The notes beneath the pieces are model-generated. The model had not been told where the DNA came from, made no database searches, and saw only the letters and a list, made by a program, of their open reading frames with translations. Positions 1 to 6,297 of a stretch of 12,249 nucleotides of DNA are shown here, piece by piece. Made by a program: the position numbers and the translations under genes. Source of the DNA: CAZTXD01 sp964617995 (GTDB taxonomy: Bacteria; Actinomycetota; Acidimicrobiia; Spongiisociales; ZC4RG35); assembly GCA_964617995.1 (NCBI GenBank), contig CAZTXD010000116.1:1-12249 (forward strand), in the 5' to 3' direction. Position 1 is the stretch's first letter. The number at the start of each line of letters is the position of its first letter.

Positions 1-4
1 TGGT

Positions 5-37
5 CCCCTCCCCCCGATCTTGGTGCCCCCTTCCCCC
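5..37 (-). repeat. G-rich tract with quadruplex-forming pattern
   Basis: On the minus strand, just downstream of tyrS, four guanine runs of 5, 5, 6 and 4 are separated by loops of 2, 10 and 1 nt. The plus strand is correspondingly C-rich. On the plus strand, 11-32 and 33-50 also look like two imperfect copies of a unit beginning CCCCCG, with TTGG in the middle and ending CCCTT. No gene is seen in bases 1-91. The 10-nt loop makes folding uncertain. Confidence 0.5.
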
Positions 38-66
38 GTTTTGGGCCCTTCTTTTGCGAAATCTCG

Positions 67-83
67 CGCGCATTCGATGCGCG
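67..83 (-). terminator. Small GC-rich hairpin after tyrS, possible weak terminator
   Basis: CGCGCAT and ATGCGCG form a perfect 7-bp stem around a 3-nt loop, 9 nt beyond the tyrS stop. No proper T-run follows on the minus strand (only GAGATTTCGC), so it is at best a weak intrinsic terminator or an RNA-stabilising end. Confidence 0.3.
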
Positions 84-91
84 AAAACGGG

Positions 92-1369
92 TCAGGTGAA
101 ACGGGCGAGGTACTGGCGCTTCTTGCCCACACGGATGACCAGGGTGGTGGCGGTGGCGAGGTCGCCGGTTGCAACCGTTCGCGACGAGTCGTTCACCAAC
201 TGGTCGTTCAGGCGAACCGCTCCCTGTTGGACGAGCCGACGCGCCTCGCCATTGCTGGAGGACGCTCCCACACGTGTCATCAGGTCGAGCAGGCCGATGC
301 CTCCGTCGAGCTCTCCCGCCGGGAGCTGCACGGTGGGAGCCTGCTCGAATGCCATGGCGAGGGTGGCGTCGTCCAGTTCGGTGATAGGGATATCCCCGAA
401 CAGAACCCCGGTGGCCCGCTCGGCGGCCCTCAGCCCGTCGTCTCCATGGATCGTCCGGGTTGCCTCACCCGCCAGCAGCCGCTGGCCCCGACGGGCGCCG
501 GGGTCGCCGCTGTGGTCCTCGACCGCGTCGGCGACGTCGGCCAGGGGGAGAAAGGTGAACATCTTTAGGAAGCGCTCCACGTCACGGTCGTCCGTGTTGA
601 GCCACCACTGGTAGTAAGCGAACGGGGAGGTCAGCTCAGCGTCCAGCCACGGGGCGTTGCCCGCCGACTTGGAGAACTTCTTGCCGTCGACTCCTTCGAC
701 CAGCGGCCATGTGATGGCGTGGACACGCGCGCCGTGCCGACGGCGGATGAGGTCGACTCCGGCGATGATGTTGCCCCATTGGTCGGACCCGCCGGCCTGG
801 AGCGTGCAGCCGTGATGGATGTGGAGGTGGTCGTAGTCCATTGCCTGGAGGAGTCCATAGCTGAATTCGGTGTAGGAGATCCCCTGCTCGCGATCCTGTA
901 GCCGGCGCCGAACCGCCTCCCGGGACATGAGCTGGTTGACCGAGAAGTGCTTCCCGATGTCGCGGAGGAACTCGAGGATCGTCACGTCCTTGGTCCAGTC
1001 GTAGTTGTTGACGACCGTCGTGTCTCCGAGGTCGAGGACGCGCCCGAAATCGCGCATTATCCCGGCGAGGTTTTGGTTGACGATCTCCTCGTCCATGAGG
1101 GTTCGCTCCTCGTCCTGGAACGAAGGATCGCCGATACGCCCGGTGGCACCCCCGGCGAGGGCGATGGGGTGATGACCAGCGCGCTGAAGCCACGCCATCG
1201 TCATCATGCCGACCAGGTTCCCGACGTGGAGAGATGGAGCGGTGGGATCGAAGCCGACATAGAAGGTGCGTCGGCCCGAGCCGAGGTGCTCGCGCAGGCT
1301 CACCTCCTCGGTGTGGTCCTCGAGGAGCCCGCGTTCTCTCAGAGTATCGACCGGGTTGGGCGCGGACAT
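92..1369 (-). CDS. tyrS: Tyrosyl-tRNA synthetase (class I aaRS)
   Basis: This cytoplasmic enzyme charges tRNA-Tyr with tyrosine using ATP. At 425 aa it has the usual bacterial length. The Rossmann catalytic domain carries the HIGH-type motif as HVGN (residues 48-51), the tyrosine and ATP-site segment GGSDQWGN (193-200), and the KMSKS-type loop as KKFSKS (230-235). An S4 RNA-binding domain follows at about 358-424 (GIGLLDLMTRVGAS, then an EARRLVQQGAVRLN segment). The ATG at 1369 fits the short family N-terminus. No Shine-Dalgarno sequence lies before it, but TACCGT sits exactly 7 nt upstream, which suggests a leaderless message. It lies 40 bp downstream of the coiled-coil gene on the same strand and could also be reached by read-through from it. 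No key residue is missing. The identification is secure. Confidence 0.97.
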   Translation of the reverse strand: MSAPNPVDTLRERGLLEDHTEEVSLREHLGSGRRTFYVGFDPTAPSLHVGNLVGMMTMAWLQRAGHHPIALAGGATGRIGDPSFQDEERTLMDEEIVNQNLAGIMRDFGRVLDLGDTTVVNNYDWTKDVTILEFLRDIGKHFSVNQLMSREAVRRRLQDREQGISYTEFSYGLLQAMDYDHLHIHHGCTLQAGGSDQWGNIIAGVDLIRRRHGARVHAITWPLVEGVDGKKFSKSAGNAPWLDAELTSPFAYYQWWLNTDDRDVERFLKMFTFLPLADVADAVEDHSGDPGARRGQRLLAGEATRTIHGDDGLRAAERATGVLFGDIPITELDDATLAMAFEQAPTVQLPAGELDGGIGLLDLMTRVGASSSNGEARRLVQQGAVRLNDQLVNDSSRTVATGDLATATTLVIRVGKKRQYLARFT

Positions 1370-1376
1370 CGGGGGA

Positions 1377-1406
1377 ACGGTACCGCCTGGCGCGATGGCG
1401 TCCGAA
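1377..1406 (-). promoter_or_regulatory. Putative leaderless promoter of tyrS
   Basis: On the minus strand TACCGT (1382 down to 1377) matches the actinobacterial -10 pattern TANNNT and ends 7 nt before the tyrS ATG. A weak -35-like TTCGGA lies 18 nt further upstream (1406-1401), overlapping the end of the coiled-coil gene. The placement puts the transcript start at or next to the ATG. It is inferred from position and from the same layout at four other genes in the window. Confidence 0.45.
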
Positions 1407-1409
1407 GTC

Positions 1410-1640
1410 TCAACGGAGGATGACCTCCACCAGCAGGGTGGTCATCATGGCCACGAGGGCTACCCCGAGTGTCAGGAAGAGGCGGTCGAGGCGAGTGTTG
1501 ATCCCGTCGATTCGCATACTCAGGCGCTGGTCCATGATCTCGATCCGCTCGCCGAGATGATCCACGCCGTGCTCGAGGCGCTCGAACCGCTTGTCCATCT
1601 GCTCGAACCGCTTGTCCACCTGTTCGAACCGCTTGTCCAC
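1410..1640 (-). CDS. Heptad coiled-coil, tail-anchored protein, C-terminal part
   Basis: These 76 codons lie in the same frame as, and directly after, the fragment at 1641-1853. The only separation is the TAG codon at 1641-1643, and the first codon here is GTG. The protein opens with the seven-residue units VDKRFEQ, VDKRFEQ, MDKRFER and continues in the same heptad register (LEHGVDH, LGERIEI, MDQRLSM). It ends with a single hydrophobic stretch of about 22 residues (starting LFLTLGVALVAMM) and a short VILR tail, so it looks like a membrane-anchored coiled coil. Most likely this is the second half of one 147-residue protein whose Gln codon CAG became TAG. Independent expression from the GTG is possible but has no ribosome site of its own. 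I do not recognise a named function. Small proteins of this design are common as uncharacterised genes in actinobacteria. Confidence 0.55.
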   Translation of the reverse strand: MDKRFEQVDKRFEQMDKRFERLEHGVDHLGERIEIMDQRLSMRIDGINTRLDRLFLTLGVALVAMMTTLLVEVILR

Positions 1641-1685
1641 CTATTCGAACCGCCGGTCGACCTGTCGGAACCGCTCGTCCACCGT
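1581..1685. repeat. 21-bp tandem repeat encoding coiled-coil heptads
   Basis: About five tandem 21-bp units begin at 1581, 1602, 1623, 1644 and 1665. On the plus strand they read near CTCGAACCGCTTGTCCACCTG. The middle three are almost identical and the two on the leuS side have diverged. Each unit encodes one seven-residue heptad of the minus-strand coiled-coil protein. Unit three (1623-1643) carries the base change that produces the amber codon. Such repeats are prone to slippage and to gene conversion between units. Confidence 0.85.
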
Positions 1686-1853
1686 GTCGAAGCGGAAGCC
1701 GACTTCGGACCGGAGGGCGGAGACCCCCGTCTTCGTGGCGAGTTGGACTGGGTCTTGGGGAAGCAGCGCCATGAGGGTTTGCGCCCCGGTGGGACCGAGG
1801 ACACCTTCGAGGTCAGTGTAGAGGCTGTTGCGCTGCACGTCGGAGACGGCCAT
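1641..1853 (-). CDS. Small conserved coiled-coil protein, N-terminal part, ends at amber
   Basis: These 70 codons run from ATG at 1853 to TAG at 1641-1643. The N-terminus (MAVSDVQRNSLYTDLEGVLG, followed by a TLMALLPQDP segment and an ATKT-SALRSEV segment) resembles the start of uncharacterised actinobacterial proteins that then run into a long coiled coil and a C-terminal membrane helix. The heptads begin before the stop (FRFDTVD, ERFRQVD, RRFE) and continue past it in the same frame. A longer version starting at TTG 1889 adds 12 residues, but that TTG is the first half of a good -35 box, and ATG 1853 lies 7 nt after the matching -10. The shorter start is therefore preferred. The gene is either nonsense-mutated, read through, or hit by a base-calling error. 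Function is unknown. Confidence 0.55.
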   Translation of the reverse strand: MAVSDVQRNSLYTDLEGVLGPTGAQTLMALLPQDPVQLATKTGVSALRSEVGFRFDTVDERFRQVDRRFE

Positions 1854-1860
1854 GGGCACG

Positions 1861-1889
1861 AATCTGTCGGGGATCCAGGCGGGTTTCAA
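1861..1889 (-). promoter_or_regulatory. Putative promoter of the coiled-coil gene
   Basis: On the minus strand TTGAAA (1889-1884) is followed by a 17-nt spacer and CAGATT (1866-1861), then 7 nt to ATG 1853. The -35 and spacing are close to the sigma70-type consensus. The -10 is weaker at its first base. The layout argues for a leaderless message starting at ATG 1853 and against translation from TTG 1889, which is part of the -35 itself. Confidence 0.5.
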
Positions 1890-1914
1890 GGGACCCGTCC
1901 GGGGAGAAATGGAC

Positions 1915-1944
1915 TTCTTGGGGACCGGCGGGCGGCGTTAGCCT
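1915..1944 (+). promoter_or_regulatory. Putative leaderless promoter of leuS
   Basis: TAGCCT (1939-1944) fits the -10 pattern TANNNT and lies 9 nt before the leuS ATG at 1954. The best -35 candidate is the weak TTCTTG (1915-1920, 18-nt spacer). No Shine-Dalgarno sequence precedes the ATG. It lies in the roughly 100-bp divergent region shared with the coiled-coil gene. The call rests on position and similarity to the other start regions here. Confidence 0.4.
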
Positions 1945-1953
1945 TGACTGGAC

Positions 1954-4380
1954 ATGCCCTACGACCATCAGAAGATCGAAACCAAATGGCAGGAGCGCTG
2001 GGCCGAAGCGCGGGTCTTCGAAGTGGAGGAAGACCCCGATCGACCCAAGTTCTACAACCTGTGCATGTACCCCTATCCGTCGGGGACGCTCCATCAGGGA
2101 CATGTTCGCAACTACACGTTCGGCGACCTGCTCACGCGCTACAAGACGATGCGGGGATTCAACGTCCTGTCACCGATGGGCTGGGACAGCTTCGGGCTCC
2201 CGGCGGAGAACGCCGCCATCTCCACCGGCGTGCATCCCCGGGAGAACACCGAGGCTCAGATAACCCAAATGACCGAGCAGATCAGGCGCCTGGGGGCGAT
2301 GTATGACTGGCGGAGGGAGCTGGCGTCACACAAACCCGACTACTACCGCTGGGATCAGTGGCTGTTCCTGCTTCTCTTCGACAAGGGCCTGGCCTACAAG
2401 GCCGAAGCGCCCGTCAACTGGTGTCCCAACGATCAGACCGTGCTCGCCAACGAGCAGGTGATCGAGGGACGATGCGAGCGCTGCGGGTACGAGGTCATCC
2501 GCCGGAACCTGAGTCAATGGTTCTTCAAGATCACCGACTTCGCCGAGCGGCTGCTGGCCGACATCGACCTGTTGGACGACTGGCCGGAACGGGTGCGGAC
2601 CATGCAGCGCAACTGGATCGGTCGCTCGGAAGGAGCCACCTTCACCATGGCTGTGGCCGACAGTGACCTGTCGTTCGAGGTATTCACGACCCGACCGGAC
2701 ACGATCTTCGGCATGACCTTCGCCGTCCTCTCGCCCGAGCATCCCCTGGTCGACGAACTGGTGTCGGGTACCGACGTTGAATACGAGATCCGCAGCTACC
2801 AGGAGCAGGCAGCCCGGGCGTCGGAGGTGGAGCGTCTCGCCGCAGGTGACAAGACGGGTGTGTTCACCGGTCGCTACGTCCTCAACCCGGCCACAGATTC
2901 TCCGGTACCCATCTATGTGGCCGACTATGTGCTGATGGGCTACGGCACCGGAGCGATCATGGCCGTGCCCGGACAGGACCAGCGTGACTGGGAGTTCGCC
3001 ACGAAGTACGGCCTGGAGATCATCCGCACGGTGCAGCCCCCGCCCGACTTCGACGGAGAGGCGTACCTGGGTGACGGCCCGGCGATCAACTCGGGCTTCC
3101 TCGACGGACTGGAGATGGACGCCGCCAAGGAACGCATCATCGCCTGGTTGGAGGCGGAGGGGATAGGGCGCCGCACGATCAACTACCGCCTGCGAGACTG
3201 GCTGATAAGCCGTCAGCGCTACTGGGGTTGCCCGATACCCGTCATCAGCTGCCCCGAGTGCGGTCTGGTCCCGGTTCCCGAGGACGAACTGCCCGTCCTG
3301 CTGCCTTACATCCAGGATTACGTTCCAAAGGGTCGTCCTCCTCTGGCGGCGGCCGAGGAGTGGGTGGTCACCACCTGCCCGGCATGCGGGGGTCCGGCCC
3401 GGCGGGAAACCGACACGATGGACACCTTTGTCGACAGCTCCTGGTATTTCCTGCGCTTCACCGACACCGGCAACGAGGATGCCATCTTCGACCCGGAAGC
3501 CGCCCGCTACTGGATGCCGGTGGATCAATACATCGGAGGTGTGGAACACGCCATCCTCCATCTCCTGTATGCCCGTTTCATCACCAAGGTGCTGTACGAC
3601 GAGGGTCTGGCACCGGTGCAGGAGCCCTTCGCTCGCTTGTTCACTCAGGGGATGATCACCCTGGGCGGAGCCAAGATGTCCAAGTCGAAAGGCAACGTGG
3701 TCGGTCCCGCCGAGCTGTTCATCACGCACGGTGCCGACGCCCTCCGCCTATATCACCTGTTCATGGGGCCACCCACCGACGACACGGCCTGGGACGAGAA
3801 CGGGGTCGACGGGACGTCGCGGTTCCTTGAGCGCGTGTGGCGCCTGGCCACCGGAGAGGCCGGCGAGCCCTTCGAGCGGGAGGAGACCTCCGACGACCGC
3901 GAGATCCTCGCCGAGACGCATCGGGCCATACAGAAGGTCACCGAGGACATCGAGCGGTTCTCCTTCAACACCGCCGTCCCCGCCCTGATGACCCTGACCA
4001 ACACCCTCACCGACTATGTGAGATCCGGCGCGAGGCGGGAGACCTTGGACCATGCCATCGAGAGCCTGCTCCTCCTGCTTGCCCCGATGGCGCCTCATGT
4101 CGCCCATGAGCTGTGGGAGCGGACCGGTCACGACGCAATGCTGGCCAACGAGAACTGGCCCGAGTGGGACCCGGAACTGGCCCGGCGGGAGGTCGTGACG
4201 ATGGTGGTGCAGGTCAACGGCCGGGTTCGGGATCGTTTCGAGGTCGATGCCGACATCGCCGCCGAGGAAGCGGAGTCACTGGCGCTGGCTTCGGAGCGCA
4301 TCCGGGAGTGGGTGGGTGACGGCGAGGTGGAGAAGGTCATCGTCCGACCTCCCCGCCTGGTCAACGTCGTCGTTCGGTGA
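1954..4380 (+). CDS. leuS: Leucyl-tRNA synthetase (class I aaRS)
   Basis: This cytoplasmic enzyme charges tRNA-Leu and hydrolyses mischarged products. The 808 aa are typical of bacterial LeuRS. The HIGH-type motif is HQGH (residues 47-50, after YPSGTL). A Cys-rich segment WCPNDQ...CERCG follows. The CP1 editing domain contains the threonine-rich TTRPDTIFG (245-253) and GTGAIMAVPGQDQRD (331-345), with the Asp that anchors the amino group of the substrate at 345. The zinc-type CxxC pairs (CPEC and CPAC) lie further on, and KMSKS is at 574-578. An anticodon-binding domain and a small C-terminal domain complete the protein. The usual His before DQRD is Gln here (Q341). The start ATG is chosen because MPYDHQKIETKWQ matches the family opening. 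The stop overlaps the next gene by 4 bp. Confidence 0.98.
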   Translation: MPYDHQKIETKWQERWAEARVFEVEEDPDRPKFYNLCMYPYPSGTLHQGHVRNYTFGDLLTRYKTMRGFNVLSPMGWDSFGLPAENAAISTGVHPRENTEAQITQMTEQIRRLGAMYDWRRELASHKPDYYRWDQWLFLLLFDKGLAYKAEAPVNWCPNDQTVLANEQVIEGRCERCGYEVIRRNLSQWFFKITDFAERLLADIDLLDDWPERVRTMQRNWIGRSEGATFTMAVADSDLSFEVFTTRPDTIFGMTFAVLSPEHPLVDELVSGTDVEYEIRSYQEQAARASEVERLAAGDKTGVFTGRYVLNPATDSPVPIYVADYVLMGYGTGAIMAVPGQDQRDWEFATKYGLEIIRTVQPPPDFDGEAYLGDGPAINSGFLDGLEMDAAKERIIAWLEAEGIGRRTINYRLRDWLISRQRYWGCPIPVISCPECGLVPVPEDELPVLLPYIQDYVPKGRPPLAAAEEWVVTTCPACGGPARRETDTMDTFVDSSWYFLRFTDTGNEDAIFDPEAARYWMPVDQYIGGVEHAILHLLYARFITKVLYDEGLAPVQEPFARLFTQGMITLGGAKMSKSKGNVVGPAELFITHGADALRLYHLFMGPPTDDTAWDENGVDGTSRFLERVWRLATGEAGEPFEREETSDDREILAETHRAIQKVTEDIERFSFNTAVPALMTLTNTLTDYVRSGARRETLDHAIESLLLLLAPMAPHVAHELWERTGHDAMLANENWPEWDPELARREVVTMVVQVNGRVRDRFEVDADIAAEEAESLALASERIREWVGDGEVEKVIVRPPRLVNVVVR

Positions 4381-4799
4381 AACCCAGCGTCGATCTGCTG
4401 GGACGCCTGGACGGACCAGCGCTGCGGGTCCGGCTTCTACCGGTGGTCCCCGATTCCGTGCCCGTTCGTCCCGCTCCGGGTGCCCTGATGCGCCTTTGGC
4501 CACCGTGGGTGGCGGCGATGACCCTTCCCTGGGGTATCTACGTGCGTCCCGCGGTCCTGTCGGCCGACCCCGACAGGCTCTCTCGTCTGATCGCCCATGA
4601 ACTGGTTCACGCCCGGCAATGGCGGACGATGGGCCCCATCGCATTCCTGAGCCGGTACGTGACCGACTATCTCCGGGGACGCCTGGAGGGGATGAGCCAC
4701 CGGGCCGCCTACGAGGCGATCACCCTGGAGTCGGAAGCCCGCGCCATCGCCGGTCGGATCCTTCAGAGCGACGATAGGGAACCGATCGGAGACGAATGA
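4377..4799 (+). CDS. Small HExxH protein, DUF4157-like putative metalloprotein
   Basis: A 140-aa protein whose GTG start overlaps the leuS stop (GTGA), so its translation is probably coupled to leuS. The centre has HELVHARQW (residues 74-82), an HExxH zinc-binding motif. About 40 residues later comes LESEARAIA (117-125), whose Glu118 or Glu120 could be a third metal ligand, as in gluzincins. This arrangement resembles the DUF4157 family, in which many members are small domains of uncertain activity. There is no signal peptide. A moderately hydrophobic stretch around 37-60 contains several Pro and Trp residues and could lie against a membrane. A proteolytic role is inferred from the motif only, and no substrate is suggested by context. 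It could equally be an inactive metal-binding scaffold. Confidence 0.8.
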   Translation: MKPSVDLLGRLDGPALRVRLLPVVPDSVPVRPAPGALMRLWPPWVAAMTLPWGIYVRPAVLSADPDRLSRLIAHELVHARQWRTMGPIAFLSRYVTDYLRGRLEGMSHRAAYEAITLESEARAIAGRILQSDDREPIGDE

Positions 4800-4809
4800 G
4801 AACTGATAC

Positions 4810-5619
4810 TCAGTCGATGACGACAGCGGACAGATCCTCCTCGCTCTCCGGATACGACAGCTCCAACGAGCGGAGGAGATCGACCATGATCTCGCCGATG
4901 ACGAGCTTGCGGTACCACTTCCTGTCCCCGGGAACTACGTACCACGGTGCGAAGTCCGTGGAGGTCCGCTCCAGCATCTCGCCGTAGGCAGCCTGGTAGT
5001 CGTCCCACCGGGAGCGGGTGTCGAGATCCCCGCTGTCGAACTTCCAGTGCTTGTCCGGGTCTGCGAGCCGGGCTTCGAGGCGCTCCTTCTGCTCGGTGTG
5101 GGAGATGTGGATGAAGAACTTGACGATCGTCGTGCCCTCCTCGGCCAGGAGGCGCTCGAAGGCGACTATCTGGTCGTAGCGCCGTCTCCATCTCTCCTCC
5201 GGTACCAGGCTCTCCACCCTGACCACCAGCACGTCCTCGTAGTGGCTGCGGTTGAAGATGACGATCTGACCGTCGGCGGGGACGTGAGGATGGACACGCC
5301 ATAGGTAGTCGTGGGCGAGCTCGATCGGGGTGGGCACCTTGAAGGAGGCGACCCGGACTCCCTGCGGGTTCATACGACCGAACACGTCGCGGATGGTCGA
5401 GTCCTTTCCTCCGGTGTCGAGGGCCTGGAGGACCACCAGCAGTCGTCGCCTCCCGTCGGCATAGAAGGGCCGCTGGAGATGGGACAGCTCCCGCGCCAGT
5501 TCCTTCACCCGTCGCTTGCCCCCCGATTTGTCCCCATTCCAAGCCGTCTCCGAGCGGGTCGGGAAGGCGGCCAGGTCCGCCGGCTCTTCGGGGACCACGC
5601 GCAGTTCCTGATGCCTCAT
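4810..5619 (-). CDS. ppk2: Polyphosphate kinase 2, class III type (polyP:nucleotide phosphotransferase)
   Basis: The enzyme transfers phosphate from inorganic polyphosphate to nucleotides. Class III members phosphorylate both AMP and ADP in the cytoplasm. The 269 aa show the Walker A region ALDTGGKDST (66-75), the Walker B region VIFNRSHYEDVLVVRV (120-135), and the lid segment KHWKFDSGDLDTRSRWDDY (190-208) with its conserved Lys, Arg and Asp residues. The pattern NRSHYEDVL and the GVRVASFKVPT segment match class III from memory of the family, but substrate range cannot be read off safely. ATG 5619 is preferred. The frame stays open to 5799, but that extra 60-residue part is Pro/Arg-rich, unlike the family, and runs into comEA on the other strand. 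The gene converges on the HExxH gene with only 10 bp between stops and is divergent from comEA. Confidence 0.94.
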   Translation of the reverse strand: MRHQELRVVPEEPADLAAFPTRSETAWNGDKSGGKRRVKELARELSHLQRPFYADGRRRLLVVLQALDTGGKDSTIRDVFGRMNPQGVRVASFKVPTPIELAHDYLWRVHPHVPADGQIVIFNRSHYEDVLVVRVESLVPEERWRRRYDQIVAFERLLAEEGTTIVKFFIHISHTEQKERLEARLADPDKHWKFDSGDLDTRSRWDDYQAAYGEMLERTSTDFAPWYVVPGDRKWYRKLVIGEIMVDLLRSLELSYPESEEDLSAVVID

Positions 5620-5627
5620 GAACGGGC

Positions 5628-5669
5628 ACCCTACAAGGGGGTATACCGGGCCGCTCCGATTCGGTACAA
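5628..5669 (-). promoter_or_regulatory. Putative promoter region of ppk2
   Basis: Two overlapping readings exist on the minus strand. TTGTAC (5669-5664), an 18-nt spacer and TATACC (5645-5640) form a plausible -35/-10 pair, giving a leader of roughly 14 nt. Alternatively TAGGGT (5633-5628) is a -10 placed 8 nt before the ATG, matching the leaderless layout of the neighbouring genes but without a good -35. No Shine-Dalgarno sequence lies before ATG 5619. Confidence 0.45.
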
Positions 5670-5709
5670 CAGGGGAGGAGCAGGCCGGCGGGAGGGTCGG
5701 GCCGAGACG

Positions 5710-5714
5710 AGGAG
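5710..5714 (+). promoter_or_regulatory. Ribosome binding site deciding the comEA start
   Basis: AGGAG, inside CGAGGAGAGCG, ends 4 nt before ATG 5719. It is one of the few clear Shine-Dalgarno sequences in the window and supports this start over in-frame codons further upstream, which lie inside ppk2 on the other strand. No convincing plus-strand -10/-35 pair was found in 5620-5709. Confidence 0.55.
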
Positions 5715-5718
5715 AGCG

Positions 5719-6297
5719 ATGGATCGGCGATGGGTCCTGGCCGGCCTGGTTGCGGCACTGTCGGTGACGTCGGGGATGTGGCTGGGCCGGGGGGTCCATC
5801 AGCCGGCCCAGATGCCCGCGTCTGCGAACACGGCCCCGCCGTCGTCACCGGTGGCGGAAGCGTCCGGCACCATTCTCGTCCACGTCGCCGGTTGGGTGAC
5901 CGATCCCGGTGTCGTGTCCATTCCCCAAGGAGGTCGGGTGGGCGACGCGGTGGCTGCCGCCGGCGGGGTGCGACCCGGAGCGGATCTCGACCGGGTCAAC
6001 CTCGCCGAGCTGCTGAGCGACGGCCAGCAGGTCTCCATCCCCGGTCCCGGTGCGATGCCAGAAGGGGAGGCCGAAGATCCCGCCGGTGCGGTCACCGATG
6101 ACGGTCGGGTGCGGCTGAACACCGCCGGGCCCGCCGAGCTGGAGAGGCTTCCGGGAGTGGGACCGGTGCTGGCCGAGCGCATCGTCAGCCACCGGGAGTC
6201 GGTCGGTCCCTTTCAGCAGGTGGAGGACCTTCTCGACGTGGCGGGGATCGGTGAGTCGAAGCTCGCTTCTCTTCGCGACCACGTCGTTGTGCCGTGA
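5719..6297 (+). CDS. comEA: ComEA family competence DNA-binding protein
   Basis: ComEA is a membrane-anchored receptor that binds incoming double-stranded DNA outside the cell and hands it to ComEC. The 192 aa begin with MDRR and a hydrophobic anchor (about residues 5-23, WVLAGLVAALSVTSGMWLG). A Pro/Ala/Ser-rich linker follows, then an SLBB domain (51-108: ILVHVAGWVTDPGVV ... GGVRPGADLDRVNLAELLSDGQQ). A second acidic linker leads to a tandem helix-hairpin-helix domain (131-192) with RLNTAGPAELERLPGVGPVLA and VAGIGESKLASLRDHV. This is the standard ComEA architecture. Its stop overlaps the comEC start by 4 bp (GTGA). No pilus or other competence gene is in view, so active natural transformation is not shown by the sequence. 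Confidence 0.95.
   Translation: MDRRWVLAGLVAALSVTSGMWLGRGVHQPAQMPASANTAPPSSPVAEASGTILVHVAGWVTDPGVVSIPQGGRVGDAVAAAGGVRPGADLDRVNLAELLSDGQQVSIPGPGAMPEGEAEDPAGAVTDDGRVRLNTAGPAELERLPGVGPVLAERIVSHRESVGPFQQVEDLLDVAGIGESKLASLRDHVVVP

Noticed and set aside
2326..3729. Long minus-strand open frame of 467 codons opposite leuS
   Set aside because: leuS is certain on the plus strand. The antisense product has no recognisable domain and a composition (many Gly, His, Arg, Asp, Val) typical of antisense frames in GC-rich genes.
5311..5718. Upstream extension of comEA
   Set aside because: It overlaps ppk2 on the other strand and lacks domain features. ATG 5719 has an AGGAG site and gives a normal N-terminal membrane anchor.
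5620..5799. 60-residue N-terminal extension of ppk2
   Set aside because: The segment is Pro/Arg-rich, is not part of PPK2 proteins, overlaps comEA on the other strand and lies upstream of a good promoter and ATG.
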